Shown: one piece after another, positions 44,200 to 54,420 of the stretch
How the letters are laid out: every line of letters begins with the position of its first letter
How positions within the stretch are numbered: position 1 is the stretch's first letter
Source: Phytophthora vignae f. sp. vignae
Lineage: Eukaryota; Oomycota; Peronosporomycetes; Peronosporales; Peronosporaceae
Reading direction: 5' to 3'
DNA: 64,000 bases
Assembly: GCA_016169955.1 (NCBI GenBank)
Contig: JABJUM010000024.1
Coordinates: 310,001 to 374,000, forward strand
Position numbers and translations under genes: made by a program
Notes under the pieces: generated by a model
The model's input: only the letters and a program-made list of their open reading frames with translations
Databases searched by the model: none
Told to the model about the DNA's origin: nothing

Positions 44200-45477
44200 C
44201 AAGCTCGGCGACGAGATGTATGACGACGGCAAGGCGTGGGGGGGGGGGGGGGCTTTGGAGGCAACCACACTGCCATAGTGTAACGAAGTGGTGCTGCGGC
44301 CAGGTCATGGCGCAGCAGATGCCGGCGAAGGACGAGAGCAGCATTGCAGCGGCGCTGCCGGTCGAATGACAGTGAGCCAAGGTGGCGGTAATGAAGTTGA
44401 TGATGGTAGGCGACGAGGTCAAGCAGTTGGCGCGGCGCAGCAAGATCCGAAACCACGGGCTCGAGATACTGAGTGGTCGCTGGACCCAAGTCACCACTCG
44501 CGCTGCCAGCCGCACACGCGCAATCTTGCTGGAGAGTCGCTGCGAGAAGTCGGCCGGGGAGAACCAGCGGTCCAGAGCGGCGACACGAGAATGGGTGGCG
44601 AGGAGAGTGTGCGGGTGGAGTACCTGGCTTCCCCAGAGGCAGTGCAGAATTTGCTGAGCGAGTGGCAAGCGCACATTTGCCGCGGCAGCAAGCGAGCGAC
44701 GGACGAGTAGCGGAGCGGCGTAGAGAGGAAGACGCAGGAGCGGCTGGAGATTTGGTGTGACATCGGTGGCGCCAAGAACGAGGACGAGTGGCAGTGTCGA
44801 CTACTGACTCACGGGGGACGGTGACAGCTTGGCTGTAGTTGTCGTTGTCTGACATTGCCGACTGCAGCTGCTGTGGTGTGACGAGACCGGTTGCAAGGAG
44901 TGAGTATTGCGTGCGGCGGCGTGGAGTAACGGGGACGGAGAAGAGGACATCGAGGTTCTCAAGTCGGCGGTGGCGGCTGCGATCAAGGGCAGGCGTTGGA
45001 GGCGTACGCCCAAGTGGCTTTTCGACTGGCGTCATTCCGGCCGACTCCACGACGGACGTGGCATCACGAGTACTGTGACGCGGCGGGCAGGACAACGTGG
45101 ATCGCGGACGCGTGATCGACGTTTACGAAGGAGGAAGAACGAGAACAGGTTCATCAGCGAGTGTAAGCTGCGCGGTGAAAAGTAATAAATAGGAACGACC
45201 GCGAGTGCGTTCCGGCTGCTGAAGTGGCCCTATTGTGTGCGAGTACCTGATTCACCTGTCGGAACAGTAGCAGCAGCAGTCAGCACTTGGAGCTGTACGA
45301 CCCGCCGGCGAGCAGGCGTCCATAGACTCGTTGCAATAGTATTCTCGGTTAATATTGTCATTACAGTAAACATCACTTTCGAAGATGTAGACACAACGTA
45401 TGACGTAGGCTCGGCGTTGGAGCACAAAAATCACGACATCAGTTGACCGACGACCCGAATAACGGACGAGTGTCGAA
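44200..45477. other. GC-rich unrecognised repeat-like stretch, target of the chromovirus insertion
   Basis: Long frames are open on both strands (for example 44288-44710 plus and 44199-45095 minus), which is mostly a base-composition effect. The plus frame reads like a decayed repeat protein (LASPEAVQNLLSEWQAHICR) but I cannot name it. A run of about 14 G lies at 44239-44252. From 45100 onward nothing was recognised. Confidence 0.35.
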
Positions 45478-45587
45478 ATCGGCGATGGGACTGAGCGGGC
45501 TGGAAGGACACGCGCTGAAGAAGCGTCCGTATTACAAATACAACGTCAAATACTACAAAGGGGTGATGCCTATGGATGGGTTTTGAA
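45478..45587 (+). pseudogene. Effector C-terminal remnant
   Basis: A short plus-strand stretch reads MGLSGLEGHALKKRPYYKY and NVKYYKG, the terminal repeat motif of the effector family (LGL.GL.G.AL...NY.FY). No signal peptide or RXLR is nearby. Confidence 0.6.
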
Positions 45588-46425
45588 ATCAAACTGATTA
45601 ATGACCGTTTTTACCAGTTTGAAACGGCCTAAAGTATTTTCTAACTATTAGGAATTGGCTTAAGTTGAAGTTGATGAGACCTTAAAAATGACATGAACAC
45701 ACTTAGGATGCATGGTGGGTGACCGCCGGCTTCCTCATTGCTATCGGGCTGAACGGGGATCGCACAAAAGACCCCGAGGCACTATTAGCTGCGGCACGGA
45801 TGCTGCTAAATCTCTTGTTCAGTAAGTTCTAGAACTTTTCAAGTCTGTCTTCATGTGTCTTGTTCAACAAAAGGGTGGCGTCAGGTTGCTCGGATGTGTA
45901 GTACTCGAAATGGCGTGCATTTGTCCGAGCATGTATTAATATAATAAGTGTCATGCACGAACGTGTGTGCTAGCTGGGGTAATTCACGGCCGTGAAGACT
46001 TCAACAGGAGTCACCGCAATAGAACCGAATCTTACTCAATAAAAGCGTATCTAACGGTAAAAAACGTACCTGGTGTTTTTATCAGTTTGAAACGTAATTT
46101 TCTGAAAATGATCATTCCATAGGGATGCGGCTAGCGGTAACGAAAAAATAAAAAAATAAAAATACTGCGTATTTCGCGGAGGAGGCACTCATTTTGGCAC
46201 AATACAAGTGCGATGGTAACTGACAATTTTTTTGCTTTCTTTGAACCTTGGTGAAGTTAATGCTGCGCGAAGTCCGTGGAGATCAGTTTTGAAGACAGAC
46301 AAGTTTACTACCGGTAGTACAGATATGTGGGCTACCCGACGATATTATTGGCGCCGTTTCGAGAGCCACGTTTCTGGTTCATGCTGAGCCCACAACGGCG
46401 GGAGTTGACAGCCAGAGTAACGATT
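45588..46425. other. AT-rich stretch, nothing recognised
   Basis: A short direct repeat of cagtttgaaacg occurs near 45618 and 46080. No coding signal was seen. Confidence 0.35.
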
Positions 46426-46426
46426 T

Positions 46427-46545
46427 GTTTTGATCGCTACGAAAAGAGAAGTCGAGTACGCCCAATTGGCTCTGGAGCTTGGCGATTTGAAAACAAACCC
46501 GCTGACGAAGTGCACACTACCCGTTCTACGATCTGCGGGAAGCCC
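46427..46545 (+). pseudogene. Effector C-terminal remnant joined to a P4-ATPase fragment
   Basis: IATKREVEYAQLALELGDL matches the terminal block of the intact effectors (ATKREDGYAKLALGLGGL). The match continues in a shifted frame (HYPFYDL) and stops abruptly near 46540, where a P4-ATPase-like sequence begins. Confidence 0.7.
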
Positions 46546-46731
46546 AACCACGACGTCAACAACTTCTCCGGGCGCTTCGAGCCGCAGAGCGGGCACGCCA
46601 TCCCGATCGACCTCAAGAGCGTGGCTTTGCGTGGCTGTTTGATTCGCAACACCCCGTTCGTCAATGGACTGGTCCTAAACACCGGTAGCGACACCAAGAT
46701 CATGCAGGCCGCGAAACAAAAAAATAAATAA
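46533..46731 (+). pseudogene. Fragment of a P4-type ATPase (phospholipid flippase) gene
   Basis: GKPNHDVNNFSGRF, then VALRGCLIRNTPFVNGLVLN and TGSDTKIMQ, match the conserved block of P4-ATPases just upstream of the transmembrane segments before the phosphorylation site (PN..L..F.G, LRGC.LRNT, G.DTK.M.N). Only about 65 codons are present, in the frame of the 46327-46731 ORF; all catalytic and membrane parts are missing. It is a captured or left-over exon piece, not a gene. Confidence 0.75.
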
Positions 46732-46735
46732 CAGG

Positions 46736-47059
46736 TTTGGGTTGGCGGTAGCGTAGTAGAAACCTCAGCCTCACAAAGGTCTCAAAGGATTAATATACTA
46801 GTGCATTGCCTACCTGTCCAGGCTACCTTAGAAGCGCAGTTCGAATGTTGAGTATTGAAATATTACCGAAGCTTGCATACTGTAGGTGCACATGTGAGTA
46901 AAGCGTCAGCTGAAACTGGACCAATCATCGCATAGCACTGCTGGGTAGGGTTGCTGCTGCAATCTTTTCCATTGGAGCTGCTTCTATAATATATGGTGCT
47001 GATGGGCCAGCAGTGCTGGCATTCCACAACTTGCCTTGACGCTCGCACTGCTCTCGAGT
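46736..47059. other. Spacer between the P4-ATPase fragment and an effector pseudogene
   Basis: No feature was recognised. Confidence 0.35.
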
Positions 47060-47520
47060 ATGTGTCTACTTCAGATGATACTGCTGGCGGTTGTCGCTTT
47101 CCTCGTGACGGCTGGAACAGGCGAGACCAAGACGAGCTTAGCCCGATCCACTCTCCGCGGACTCGCTCACTACAGCGAGATCACTGCGGGTCGCCGCACG
47201 AGTTGATATCGAATACGACGAAAAGCGAGCGTTGAGCGAATGGTTTTCATCCCTTATAGCGAAATTGCTTTCAAGAAAAGGAGGCCGAATGCAGCAGTCG
47301 AATCTGGGGAATACGTCCGACAAAATCGTGATGGAGATGTTGGGGCTGAGCGGGCTCTCGGGGAAAGCCCTCAGGTCGCACGAGAACTACAGGTACTTCG
47401 TCTCGGAGAAGGATACGTCTATGTTTTTGACATGGTTGAGAAAGGATGTCTCCCCCTATCCTCTATATCTTGGACGAAGCTAAAACTGCCTGACATTGAC
47501 GAAAAGTAGCTCAACCAAGT
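47060..47520 (+). pseudogene. RXLR effector pseudogene (signal peptide plus partial domain)
   Basis: From ATG 47060 a signal peptide is readable (LQMILLAVVAFLVTAGTG), followed by the family spacer ending ITAGRR. A frame change near 47203 separates it from the continuation (VDIEYDEKRALSEW), which carries a DEKR in the EER position but no clear RXLR. The C-terminal part includes MLGLSGLSGKALRSHENYRYF and FLTWLRKDVSP, then is cut off at about 47480. Confidence 0.8.
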
Positions 47521-47858
47521 TACCGAAACCAAGTAATTCGCGAGTTATACCGCTTACGTGAAGCTATTTTGTTGATGTTGCGGAGGCTGAGTGGGCCCTG
47601 GCCGGCATAGCCCCGGCAGTTAACAGCGCTGCGTCCACTCCAGCTACGTTGAAGGCCAGAGCTATGCTTTTAGCCGCTAAGGGGATGTTTTATTCCAACG
47701 CCAGGCAGAGCTCAGGCAGAGCTCGCTGTGCTATGGGGCTCCGCTCCTTCCGCGAGTAGCTCTGCGCCGCTCGCCGCGCTATCCCCACGAGGACCAGTCG
47801 CTATGTGACGAGTGTGTGGGGACTTCCTGCTTTGTTAGCAGCGCTAGCAGATCGCTGC
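47521..47858. other. Flank of the hAT element
   Basis: Faint effector-like coding traces (for example AEWALAGIAP, then LKARAMLLAAKGM near 47585-47690, plus strand) suggest that the 47060 pseudogene extends here in pieces. Nothing else was seen. Confidence 0.35.
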
Positions 47859-47867
47859 GGTCCCTGG

Positions 47868-49963
47868 CAGAGCTGGTGAAATCTCGATTGTACTATTGAT
47901 TGAGGACAACAATCAATAGTACGATATATATTGTAACCCAACCAATCACAAAACTTGCGAGTCTTCAATATATTGCAAGTTACTACTCGTCATCACTGTC
48001 AACTACATACTCGGCTTCGTTAGAGCGCTCGATCGCCGCCGACACCGAGCCCAGGGTGACCAAGTCCCAGTTCAACTTCAAAAACATCACCGTCTCCAGC
48101 GTAGACGCGCTCATGCTCTTGCGCAGGTATCCAACGGAGCTCTTGACCATGGAGAAAAAGCGCTCTGCCACTACTGAAGTAGCAGGAATCCACCCAGTTT
48201 CAACGTACTTCGACGCCTTGGAAGTTCGCTGGCGAGCCTTCTTGGACAGCGTGTTCTCGAGCGCTTGGGCAGCGCGCTTTCGCTTCGAGCGAGCTACCGG
48301 AGGCGCATCGATGGGTTGGGGAGCTGTTGAGTCTTGCGAATGCAACAAGCGCGAAACAGCCTTTCGCTCGGCTGCAAGCAGTGACTTCTCCGAGCCGCTT
48401 TGCACTTTTACAACGCCAGCTTCAAAGTCGGGGAATTCAACAATTTGCCCATTGACAGCTAGATAGCCATCCAAACCCTCATGCCCTTCCATAACAACGT
48501 CGAACATATCTCGAACCGTTGTAATGGTCATGTCCTGGCGTTGAAGTCGCGTAGTGATCACGCCGAACGCCGTCATTTCGTCTAGTAGCTCAGCGATTTC
48601 CTTCTGCTCTCCTGCCGAAGGTATCAGATCCACCATCGGGATCCGGCGCAGCCCGGTGCTGCTGTCGCTGCTGGACACCTCGGCAGCCTCGTCGTCGTCC
48701 TCTTCTTCGCGTTCAATGTCGCAGTCGTCCACGAACAAGTGAAGAAAGAGCTACAGGTCCTCGAAGCGTTTCAGTATTCGGTAGCAGCCACTCCAGCGCA
48801 GCTCGTGAAGTGCGAGGGGCTTGTATTTGTACCCATTCAGTTTCAACTTGGCTACACGCTGCACCGTCTTCAGCCCTGCTCATCAGCGAGTTCACCTTTT
48901 TTAAAAGAGGCATGTTCGGCTCGATCCATTGACGAACCGCGAGATTGAAGCGGTGGGCAGCACAGCCACTCATTGGCACCTTGATGCGACGTGCGATCGC
49001 CTTATTCGTCTCCATATTATCCGCCACAATAGCAATCATGTTGGCTACATCCAAGCCGTAGTGATCTAGGACGAGGTCCAGGAAGGCGATGTGCTCCGAC
49101 GCGGTCTGGGAAGCCTCGTCCTGGAAAGGCGAAAACGCGAGAAACCGAATGCCCTTCCTCGTGGCGGCAAAAAATGGCGATCGCATGTTCCGCGGCGTCC
49201 GTAAAGCCATCGAAGACAAGCACAAACTTCTCCCCTGCGAGTTCATCGCAGACCTTAACGTCCACGACGCCAACAAGCGACGCCATCCGCTTCAGCAGAG
49301 TCCTCGTATCCATTGGCTTGAAGCTGACAGCGTCGCGAATCACTGGGTCGTCCACGTGCGCAAAGGGGAAGTTCTTCAGAACCACGAGCTTGGTCCAGCC
49401 GTACGTGTTGGCGGCATCCTTGTGAGCAAACATGCTCGCCGTGTGGGGCGCAAGCGTTCTTGATGCACGTTGCTGTGGCTTCCTTGTAGCCGTGGTGGTG
49501 ACATTGAAGATGCGATATGAGGTTCTTGTACCCCGCGTGCTTCAGCTGCGCTACGACGGCCCCGCAGACGCAGCACGTGCGATTGGTGGCTGTGGAGTTC
49601 TTGAACAGGGCGCTGACGATGTCGGCGTTCTTCATGTCGATGGAGTTCTGATTGAGTACCAGGGAGTGAATAGGCTAATGATGCAGGGCTAGAAGAGGGT
49701 TTATGATTGCAGCGCGCGGGAATGCTTCAGCTTTTGGCGCCCATTGCACCATACGGCTGTACTAACGACTGGTTTTCTTTCTTTGGCTCGATTGTGGCAA
49801 TCGTATTGACGGAATCAATTGAATTTGGCGCTGATTGGCTCTGAGTGATACCGGAGACAATCATTGCAATCACGGAAGGATATTGCAATCAGTATGGGCA
49901 AGAAAATTGTAAGCGTCAATATCCCTTAATCTTACAATCGCAATACGATTTTGCCCAGCTCTG
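47868..49963 (-). mobile_element. hAT-superfamily DNA transposon (2.1 kb)
   Basis: The ends read CAGAGCTGG(T/G) in inverted orientation and are flanked by GGTCCCTGG on both sides (47859-47867 and 49964-49972), that is an 8-bp hAT target duplication plus one ambiguous base. A perfect 13-bp stem hairpin (47890-47902 with 47910-47922) lies just inside the left end. It contains a decayed transposase on the minus strand. Confidence 0.85.
47983..49635 (-). pseudogene. hAT transposase, frameshifted
   Basis: In order on the minus strand: a BED-type zinc finger (CCVCGAVVAQLKHAG...HLQCHH, near 49520-49590), a central block with FVLVFDGFTDAAEH (near 49200) and VADNMETNKAIARR followed by GCAAHRFNLAV (near 48950-49020), then the C-terminal dimerisation domain (SVVAERFFSMVKSSVGYLR, near 48100-48170) ending in an acidic tail. 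These parts lie in four successive frames, so at least three frameshifts are needed. Introns could explain one of them, but not all. Confidence 0.82.
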
Positions 49964-50029
49964 GGTCCCTGGCGAGTGGTGCACCGAAGCCTTCGGTGTA
50001 CCGCTCCGAAGGACGGTGTCGTGGCTAGT

Positions 50030-50350
50030 TGTAACGGGGTTACATGGAATAGTGACCCTGTCACTATTCAGGGATGGCTACATCAGTCATGTAGCCATCG
50101 GTCACTCCTCGGGATAGTGACCAAGTGGCCTCAGAGCCAACAGATACATTTTGTATGGAACAAATTATAGGCAACTTAGGATTTGTATGCAGGCCAAATC
50201 TGTACCAACCTATAAATACATTCAGTCTTAGATCTACCTCTTTTGCAAGTCAAGTCGTCCCCTTCAGACCAGGGACACGTGAACGGCTGTTCACTTGGAG
50301 TTTGTATACTCCAGCTTCCTCTGTTAAGAAGTGCTGTGTGCCCCGTCACA
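50030..50350 (+). repeat. Solo LTR with CTAGT target duplication
   Basis: A 321-bp LTR beginning TGTAACGGGG and ending CCCCGTCACA, flanked by a perfect CTAGT duplication (50025-50029 and 50351-50355). It has the same ends and a strongly similar right third as the solo LTR at 30901-31215; the left two thirds differ, so the two are related subfamilies. Confidence 0.9.
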
Positions 50351-50355
50351 CTAGT

Positions 50356-50694
50356 GCTGGTGGCGTCAATGCGAGAGCTGGGTACTTGCTCGTGCTCATG
50401 CGCATGCTACCCCTGCTGCATCTCCTATTAATGTAGCTGCTACTGCTACCGGCGCCACCACCAGGAGCGACAACGACCCATGGGCGTCACGGCTCGCGGT
50501 CTCCATGCCATGCCATGCAGCCGATTGATGATGCAAAACCAGTGGTGCTATTGATCGGCGTAAACAGATATAAATCTGTCCAAGTTGCCTCAGCTACCTG
50601 ATCGAAATTCAGGGTAGTTGGGGCAGATTTTAGACGGCTAAGAAACTGCCCTACTTAACCTGCCCCCGAATGAAACATCCCCTAACAATAGGGA
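50356..50694. other. Spacer, nothing recognised
   Basis: No coding or repeat signal stands out. Confidence 0.35.
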
Positions 50695-50805
50695 GGACAA
50701 GTACGTCAGATTGGTATTCGGGCTGGACGGGCTGGAAGGAAAAGATCTGGTGACGCATTCGAAGTTCAGGCACTACCTATACTATAGGATCGCATTGGAG
50801 ACGTA
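50695..50805 (+). pseudogene. Effector C-terminal remnant
   Basis: EDKYVRLVFGLDGLEGKDLV followed by THSKFRHYLYY corresponds to the terminal repeat block of the intact effectors (DEYAKLALGVGGLTGNTLKQH...NYRFY). It ends in a stop at about 50805. No upstream effector parts were found. Confidence 0.7.
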
Positions 50806-50867
50806 GGCATATCAATCCCAATTACAATTGATTTGTGGTACTGAATGGTAATGGAGCATCTCAGGGG

Positions 50868-51615
50868 CGTTCTTAACAGAGGTAGATTGGTATCACCGTA
50901 CAACCAAGGTCCAAATGTGCGAGAGACGTGCGGGTATCACCGTGCAACATGCAACTTGCTGATAAGAACGAAATGTACCCGTTCACCTAATTTTTCAATA
51001 GTCAACTTTCGCCTCTACTTTTTCTTTTCTATTTAAGCGAAGCGGATGCCGTAGAGAACGCTAGAAACCGCGCTACAAGGGGACAAGACGACACGGGGTG
51101 TGGAGCCGCCACTTGCTGTCCCTCTTTCAGTCACTGCAGCGGTGAAGGGAGGTGGCAAGTATGAACAACGAGTACGGGGACAGTCAAGCAAATGAGGAGT
51201 ACATCTGATCTGCTTTGAGAGATGCTGTTTTAGCGACGTTTTGCCCGCGAATTTGCAGAAAAAACTACTCACATATAACACTCAAGTATAAATTCGGAAG
51301 TGCTATCGATAGCTGATGCACAACGTGTTTCCCTAGAGACTTTTGATTGGACAGTTTGTTCTGTATCCCTTATCATGTAGTATCTCATAACTCAGGCTCC
51401 GCGGTACCGCGGTACGAGGGAATTCAACTGCAAAATTTCGACTTTCCCTTCCGTACAACCGTGAACTCTTTCAACTTTGACAAAGTTCATATGCTACCTC
51501 CCGTGCAACCTCGTGATACCTTGCGCCTTTCTACGTCAAGGACGATTACGCTCGAAGGTTGTACGAGGTTGCACGGATACAACCAAAATCTACCAATCTA
51601 CCTCTGTTAAGAACG
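50868..51615. mobile_element. MITE-like element with 25-bp inverted repeats
   Basis: A perfect 25-bp inverted pair (50868-50892 and 51591-51615, beginning CGTTCTTAACAGAGG) encloses about 700 bp without coding potential. Shorter GTATCACCGTGCAAC-like repeats occur inside. The target duplication could not be read with confidence. Confidence 0.6.
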
Positions 51616-52159
51616 GCTCTCAGTCGCGTTGGTCCGTTGCCCCATCAATGACCACGATCATGTCTTGTATTTATTGTACATGTAGTAAAGGGCAGAGAAG
51701 CAAAATTAGAGCCCCAGTTTAACCTTCCCTGCCGTCGAATGAACAAACAATAAGCAGCTCTTGTTTGGGCTCTATGACTCTGTTGTTGGCTTCCTTCTTG
51801 AACGAAAACCAAGTTGCGTCACTGCCAGGAGCTCCCCTGGCAGAATGTAAACGGAGTGTTGAACAAATTCCTTGCGTGGCACATGCAGGCACAAGTTGAA
51901 GTGCACTCTCCATTTTAGTAGGCAAATTCTACCCTTGCATACACTCTCTAAATCAGGCCGATACTGCATGCCCCGTCGAATACGTAAACGAATTGCCAAA
52001 ATCCGTATACCGTAAGAAAAACGCACGTCAACGTTTTTGACGTTTTCGACACGGTTTGTGCTCGATCAAAGCCAGCGCTACTGCTGTTCGAAAAGTATTT
52101 GAAGCGCGTCATTCCGCCATTTGAGCTGCTCAACGCCCAAGCCAAGTCCTCCTAGAGCC
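51616..52159. other. Upstream flank of the Pex14N-SDR gene
   Basis: The promoter should lie here. No TATA box or other motif was assigned. Confidence 0.35.
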
Positions 52160-53234
52160 ATGTCCGTCCGCGACGACCTTGTGCAGCAGGGCGTGCGCTT
52201 CCTGCAGCACCCGAAGGTGCAGGACACGCCGCTGTCGGAGCGCCTGCTGTTCCTCGAGAAGAAGGGGCTCACGCCCAAGGAGATTGCGGCGGCGCTCAAG
52301 CTCAACGACGAGAAGAACGCGGCGAGGGCGGCTCAGGCCGTCGCCTCTGTGGTGCGTTGGCCAGCTAATTATTGCCGCTCCTTTGCTAGGGTTTTACATG
52401 CTAATTGCCGTTGTTTGCGTGTTCCAGACCAGCGGCAAGAGCGGCGAGCGACTGCAGGGCCGCGTGGGCGTCGTAGTGGGCGGCAACGTGGGGCTGGGAC
52501 AGCTTATCGCTGTCAAGCTGGCCAAGGAGGGCGCCAAGCTCGCAATTATTGGAGCCAAGGGAGCTGATGCACTGAACTCGCTCCAGACCAAGAACGTGAA
52601 GGTCCAGATCCAAGCGCTGGAGAGCGCAGCGCCCGTCAAAGTGTTCGAGGGCGAGCTGCAGAACTGGAGCTTCGTGGACAAGACGTACGCCGCCATTGCT
52701 AAGGAGTTCGGACGTATTGACTTTGTTGTGAACTGCGTCCCGGCCCCGAAGGACAGCGGCGTGAAGCCCACTGCTCTGGTGGATGTGGACGCTGCCGCGT
52801 GGGACGAAGCCATGGGCGTCTCGGCCAAGGCGGTGTTCCTGAGCTGCAAGCGAGCGGTGCAGCAGATGCTGACGCAGGACAACGGAGCGGTTCGAGGTCG
52901 GATCGTGAACATCTCGTCGCTGTATGGCATGGTTGCGCGGAAGGGCCACTTCACGTTCGGAGTGGGCAAGGCGGCGATCGTGCAGCTCACTCGTCAGATC
53001 GCTGCGGAGGTCGCGGCCAGTGGAATTGTCTGCAATGCGGTGGCTCCTGGCTTTATCGATGACTCGATCAGTCGCGACGACTGCCTTGCGCCGGCGTCGA
53101 ACAACCGAATTCCGGCCGAAGAGCCTGGTAAGGCGATGGACGTGGCCAACGCTGTCACCTTCCTCGTGTCGGACGACGCGCGCTACGTGCACGGAATCAA
53201 CCTGCTTGTCGACGGCGGCTACATGGCTTCGTAA
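52160..53234 (+). CDS. Fusion of a Pex14 N-terminal domain and a short-chain dehydrogenase (332 aa)
   Basis: Exon 1 (52160-52351) encodes MSVRDDLVQQGVRFLQHPKV, then PLSERLLFLEKKGLTPKEIAAAL: the small three-helix domain at the N-terminus of peroxin Pex14, which in known systems binds WxxxF motifs of the import receptor Pex5. Exon 2 (52428-53234, GT-AG intron, phase 0) encodes a classical SDR: dinucleotide-binding GGNVGLG (82-88), the N-x-(V)NCVP region, catalytic-loop NISS (S228), then K245. The position of the catalytic Tyr, 13 residues after S228 and 4 before K245, is Phe (F241, codon TTC). The C-terminus (GGYMAS) is like FabG-type enzymes and has no PTS1. There is no membrane segment, unlike Pex14. 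The redox function is therefore doubtful; a peroxisome-docking or regulatory role is possible. It is convergent with TIM22. Confidence 0.88.
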
Positions 53235-53379
53235 GACCCCTATAAACTTGCAGCTAGAGTGTTAAAAGCTGCAGAATAATCCATGTCGTATACGTTCCCT
53301 GTTTGTTTGTCGGTCTGTATTACTACGTAGTATATGTGTGCACGTTGAACGTCGTCTATCAACACGGAGGTTGCTCCAG

Positions 53380-54219
53380 CTAGAACTTGCCGCCCGTAAA
53401 AACGTTGATCGCGTACGAGAACGCGGCGAAACCTGCGCAACCAAGACATTGCGCTTGGATACCCTGTCCTGCTGCCAGCGCTGCACCCGTCGCGCAACCC
53501 GCCACCAGCTCGTTGCCCACGTCGTGACGTCCGCGGATCTTCTCCGACGCGCACTCGAGACCCGAAAACATGGCTGCACCGCAACAAACATTGATTCAGA
53601 TTACCATCACTACGTCATACAGGTTTAAATTGCACCAGTATCTCACCGGAAATGACGAGGAAGTTGTTGCCCCAGTAGCGACACTTCCCGGCCGTGACTC
53701 GCCAAGAATTTGACATCTGCAGTAGCAAGCAAAAACACCATTAGCCTCGCAGTCAACCTCAAATAGCACCAACTCCATTGCAGCCACGCACCGACTCGCG
53801 CCACGGTACTTTGGGCAGCTCACGCTGTCCGGGGAGCGGCACGGGCGGCGTGATGCCTTCGTAGCTGCCCAGCACGAGTCCGAACACGTTGCCCATGACG
53901 TAGCCTGCGCGCAATAGTCAGCCTCCAGCACGCAATAATTTTTTCAATGTGTGTGCATCATTGCCTTACCCATGGCGGCCGAGAGGAAGAACTTGCCGGC
54001 GCACGACTCGGTGATGGGGTTGGGCTGCTGCCACTGCAGGATCTGCGGCGGGTACGCGGGCAGGAACGGGTGGATGCCCACCTTGTCGTGCAGCAGATGC
54101 ATGTTCAGGAAGCTGCGCGGGAACAAGAACGGGTTGGGCGGCGTATCGCGGCTCAGGTTCTCCACGTGCACGCCCAGCCGCGCGTTCGTCTCGTCCTCCG
54201 CTCCATTGGCACCCGCCAT
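53380..54219 (-). CDS. TIM22: Mitochondrial inner-membrane translocase TIM22, four exons (208 aa)
   Basis: Channel subunit of the carrier translocase that inserts multipass carriers into the inner mitochondrial membrane. The exons are 54219-53970, 53904-53792, 53716-53647 and 53573-53380, all GT-AG with a continuous frame. Tim17/22/23-family features: ESCAGKFFLSAAMGYVMGNVFG for the first membrane segment, and a C-terminal block MFSGLECASEKIRGRHD, then NELVAGCATGAALA and GCAGFAAFSYAI, closely parallel to TIM22 of other eukaryotes (CTECLIESYR...GCITGGAIG...GCGGFAAFS). The conserved cysteines after segments one and two are present. The N-terminal ~65 residues are an oomycete-type extension. It is divergent from the M28 copy D gene, with about 200 bp between starts. 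Confidence 0.9.
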
Positions 54220-54420
54220 CGCAGCAATAAGGAAGTGACACGCAACTCGTACATCAAATAGCAATATCTTTGTGGTGCACACTACATAAACCAAATCAGA
54301 GCCGGGTGCTTCCAGATTCCAGATTCCAGTACTGTATGAGTGGATCTGATTTCTAGATGTGTGTACCACAAGTGTTCTTCATTGAAGCTCAAGCATTCAT
54401 TCTGCTAAACGCCGCGCGTC

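Noticed and set aside
44199..45095. 298-codon minus-strand ORF next to the chromovirus
   Set aside because: The Pro/Arg/Ser-rich composition mirrors the plus-strand frame, there is no motif, and it begins beside a G-run. It is probably not coding.
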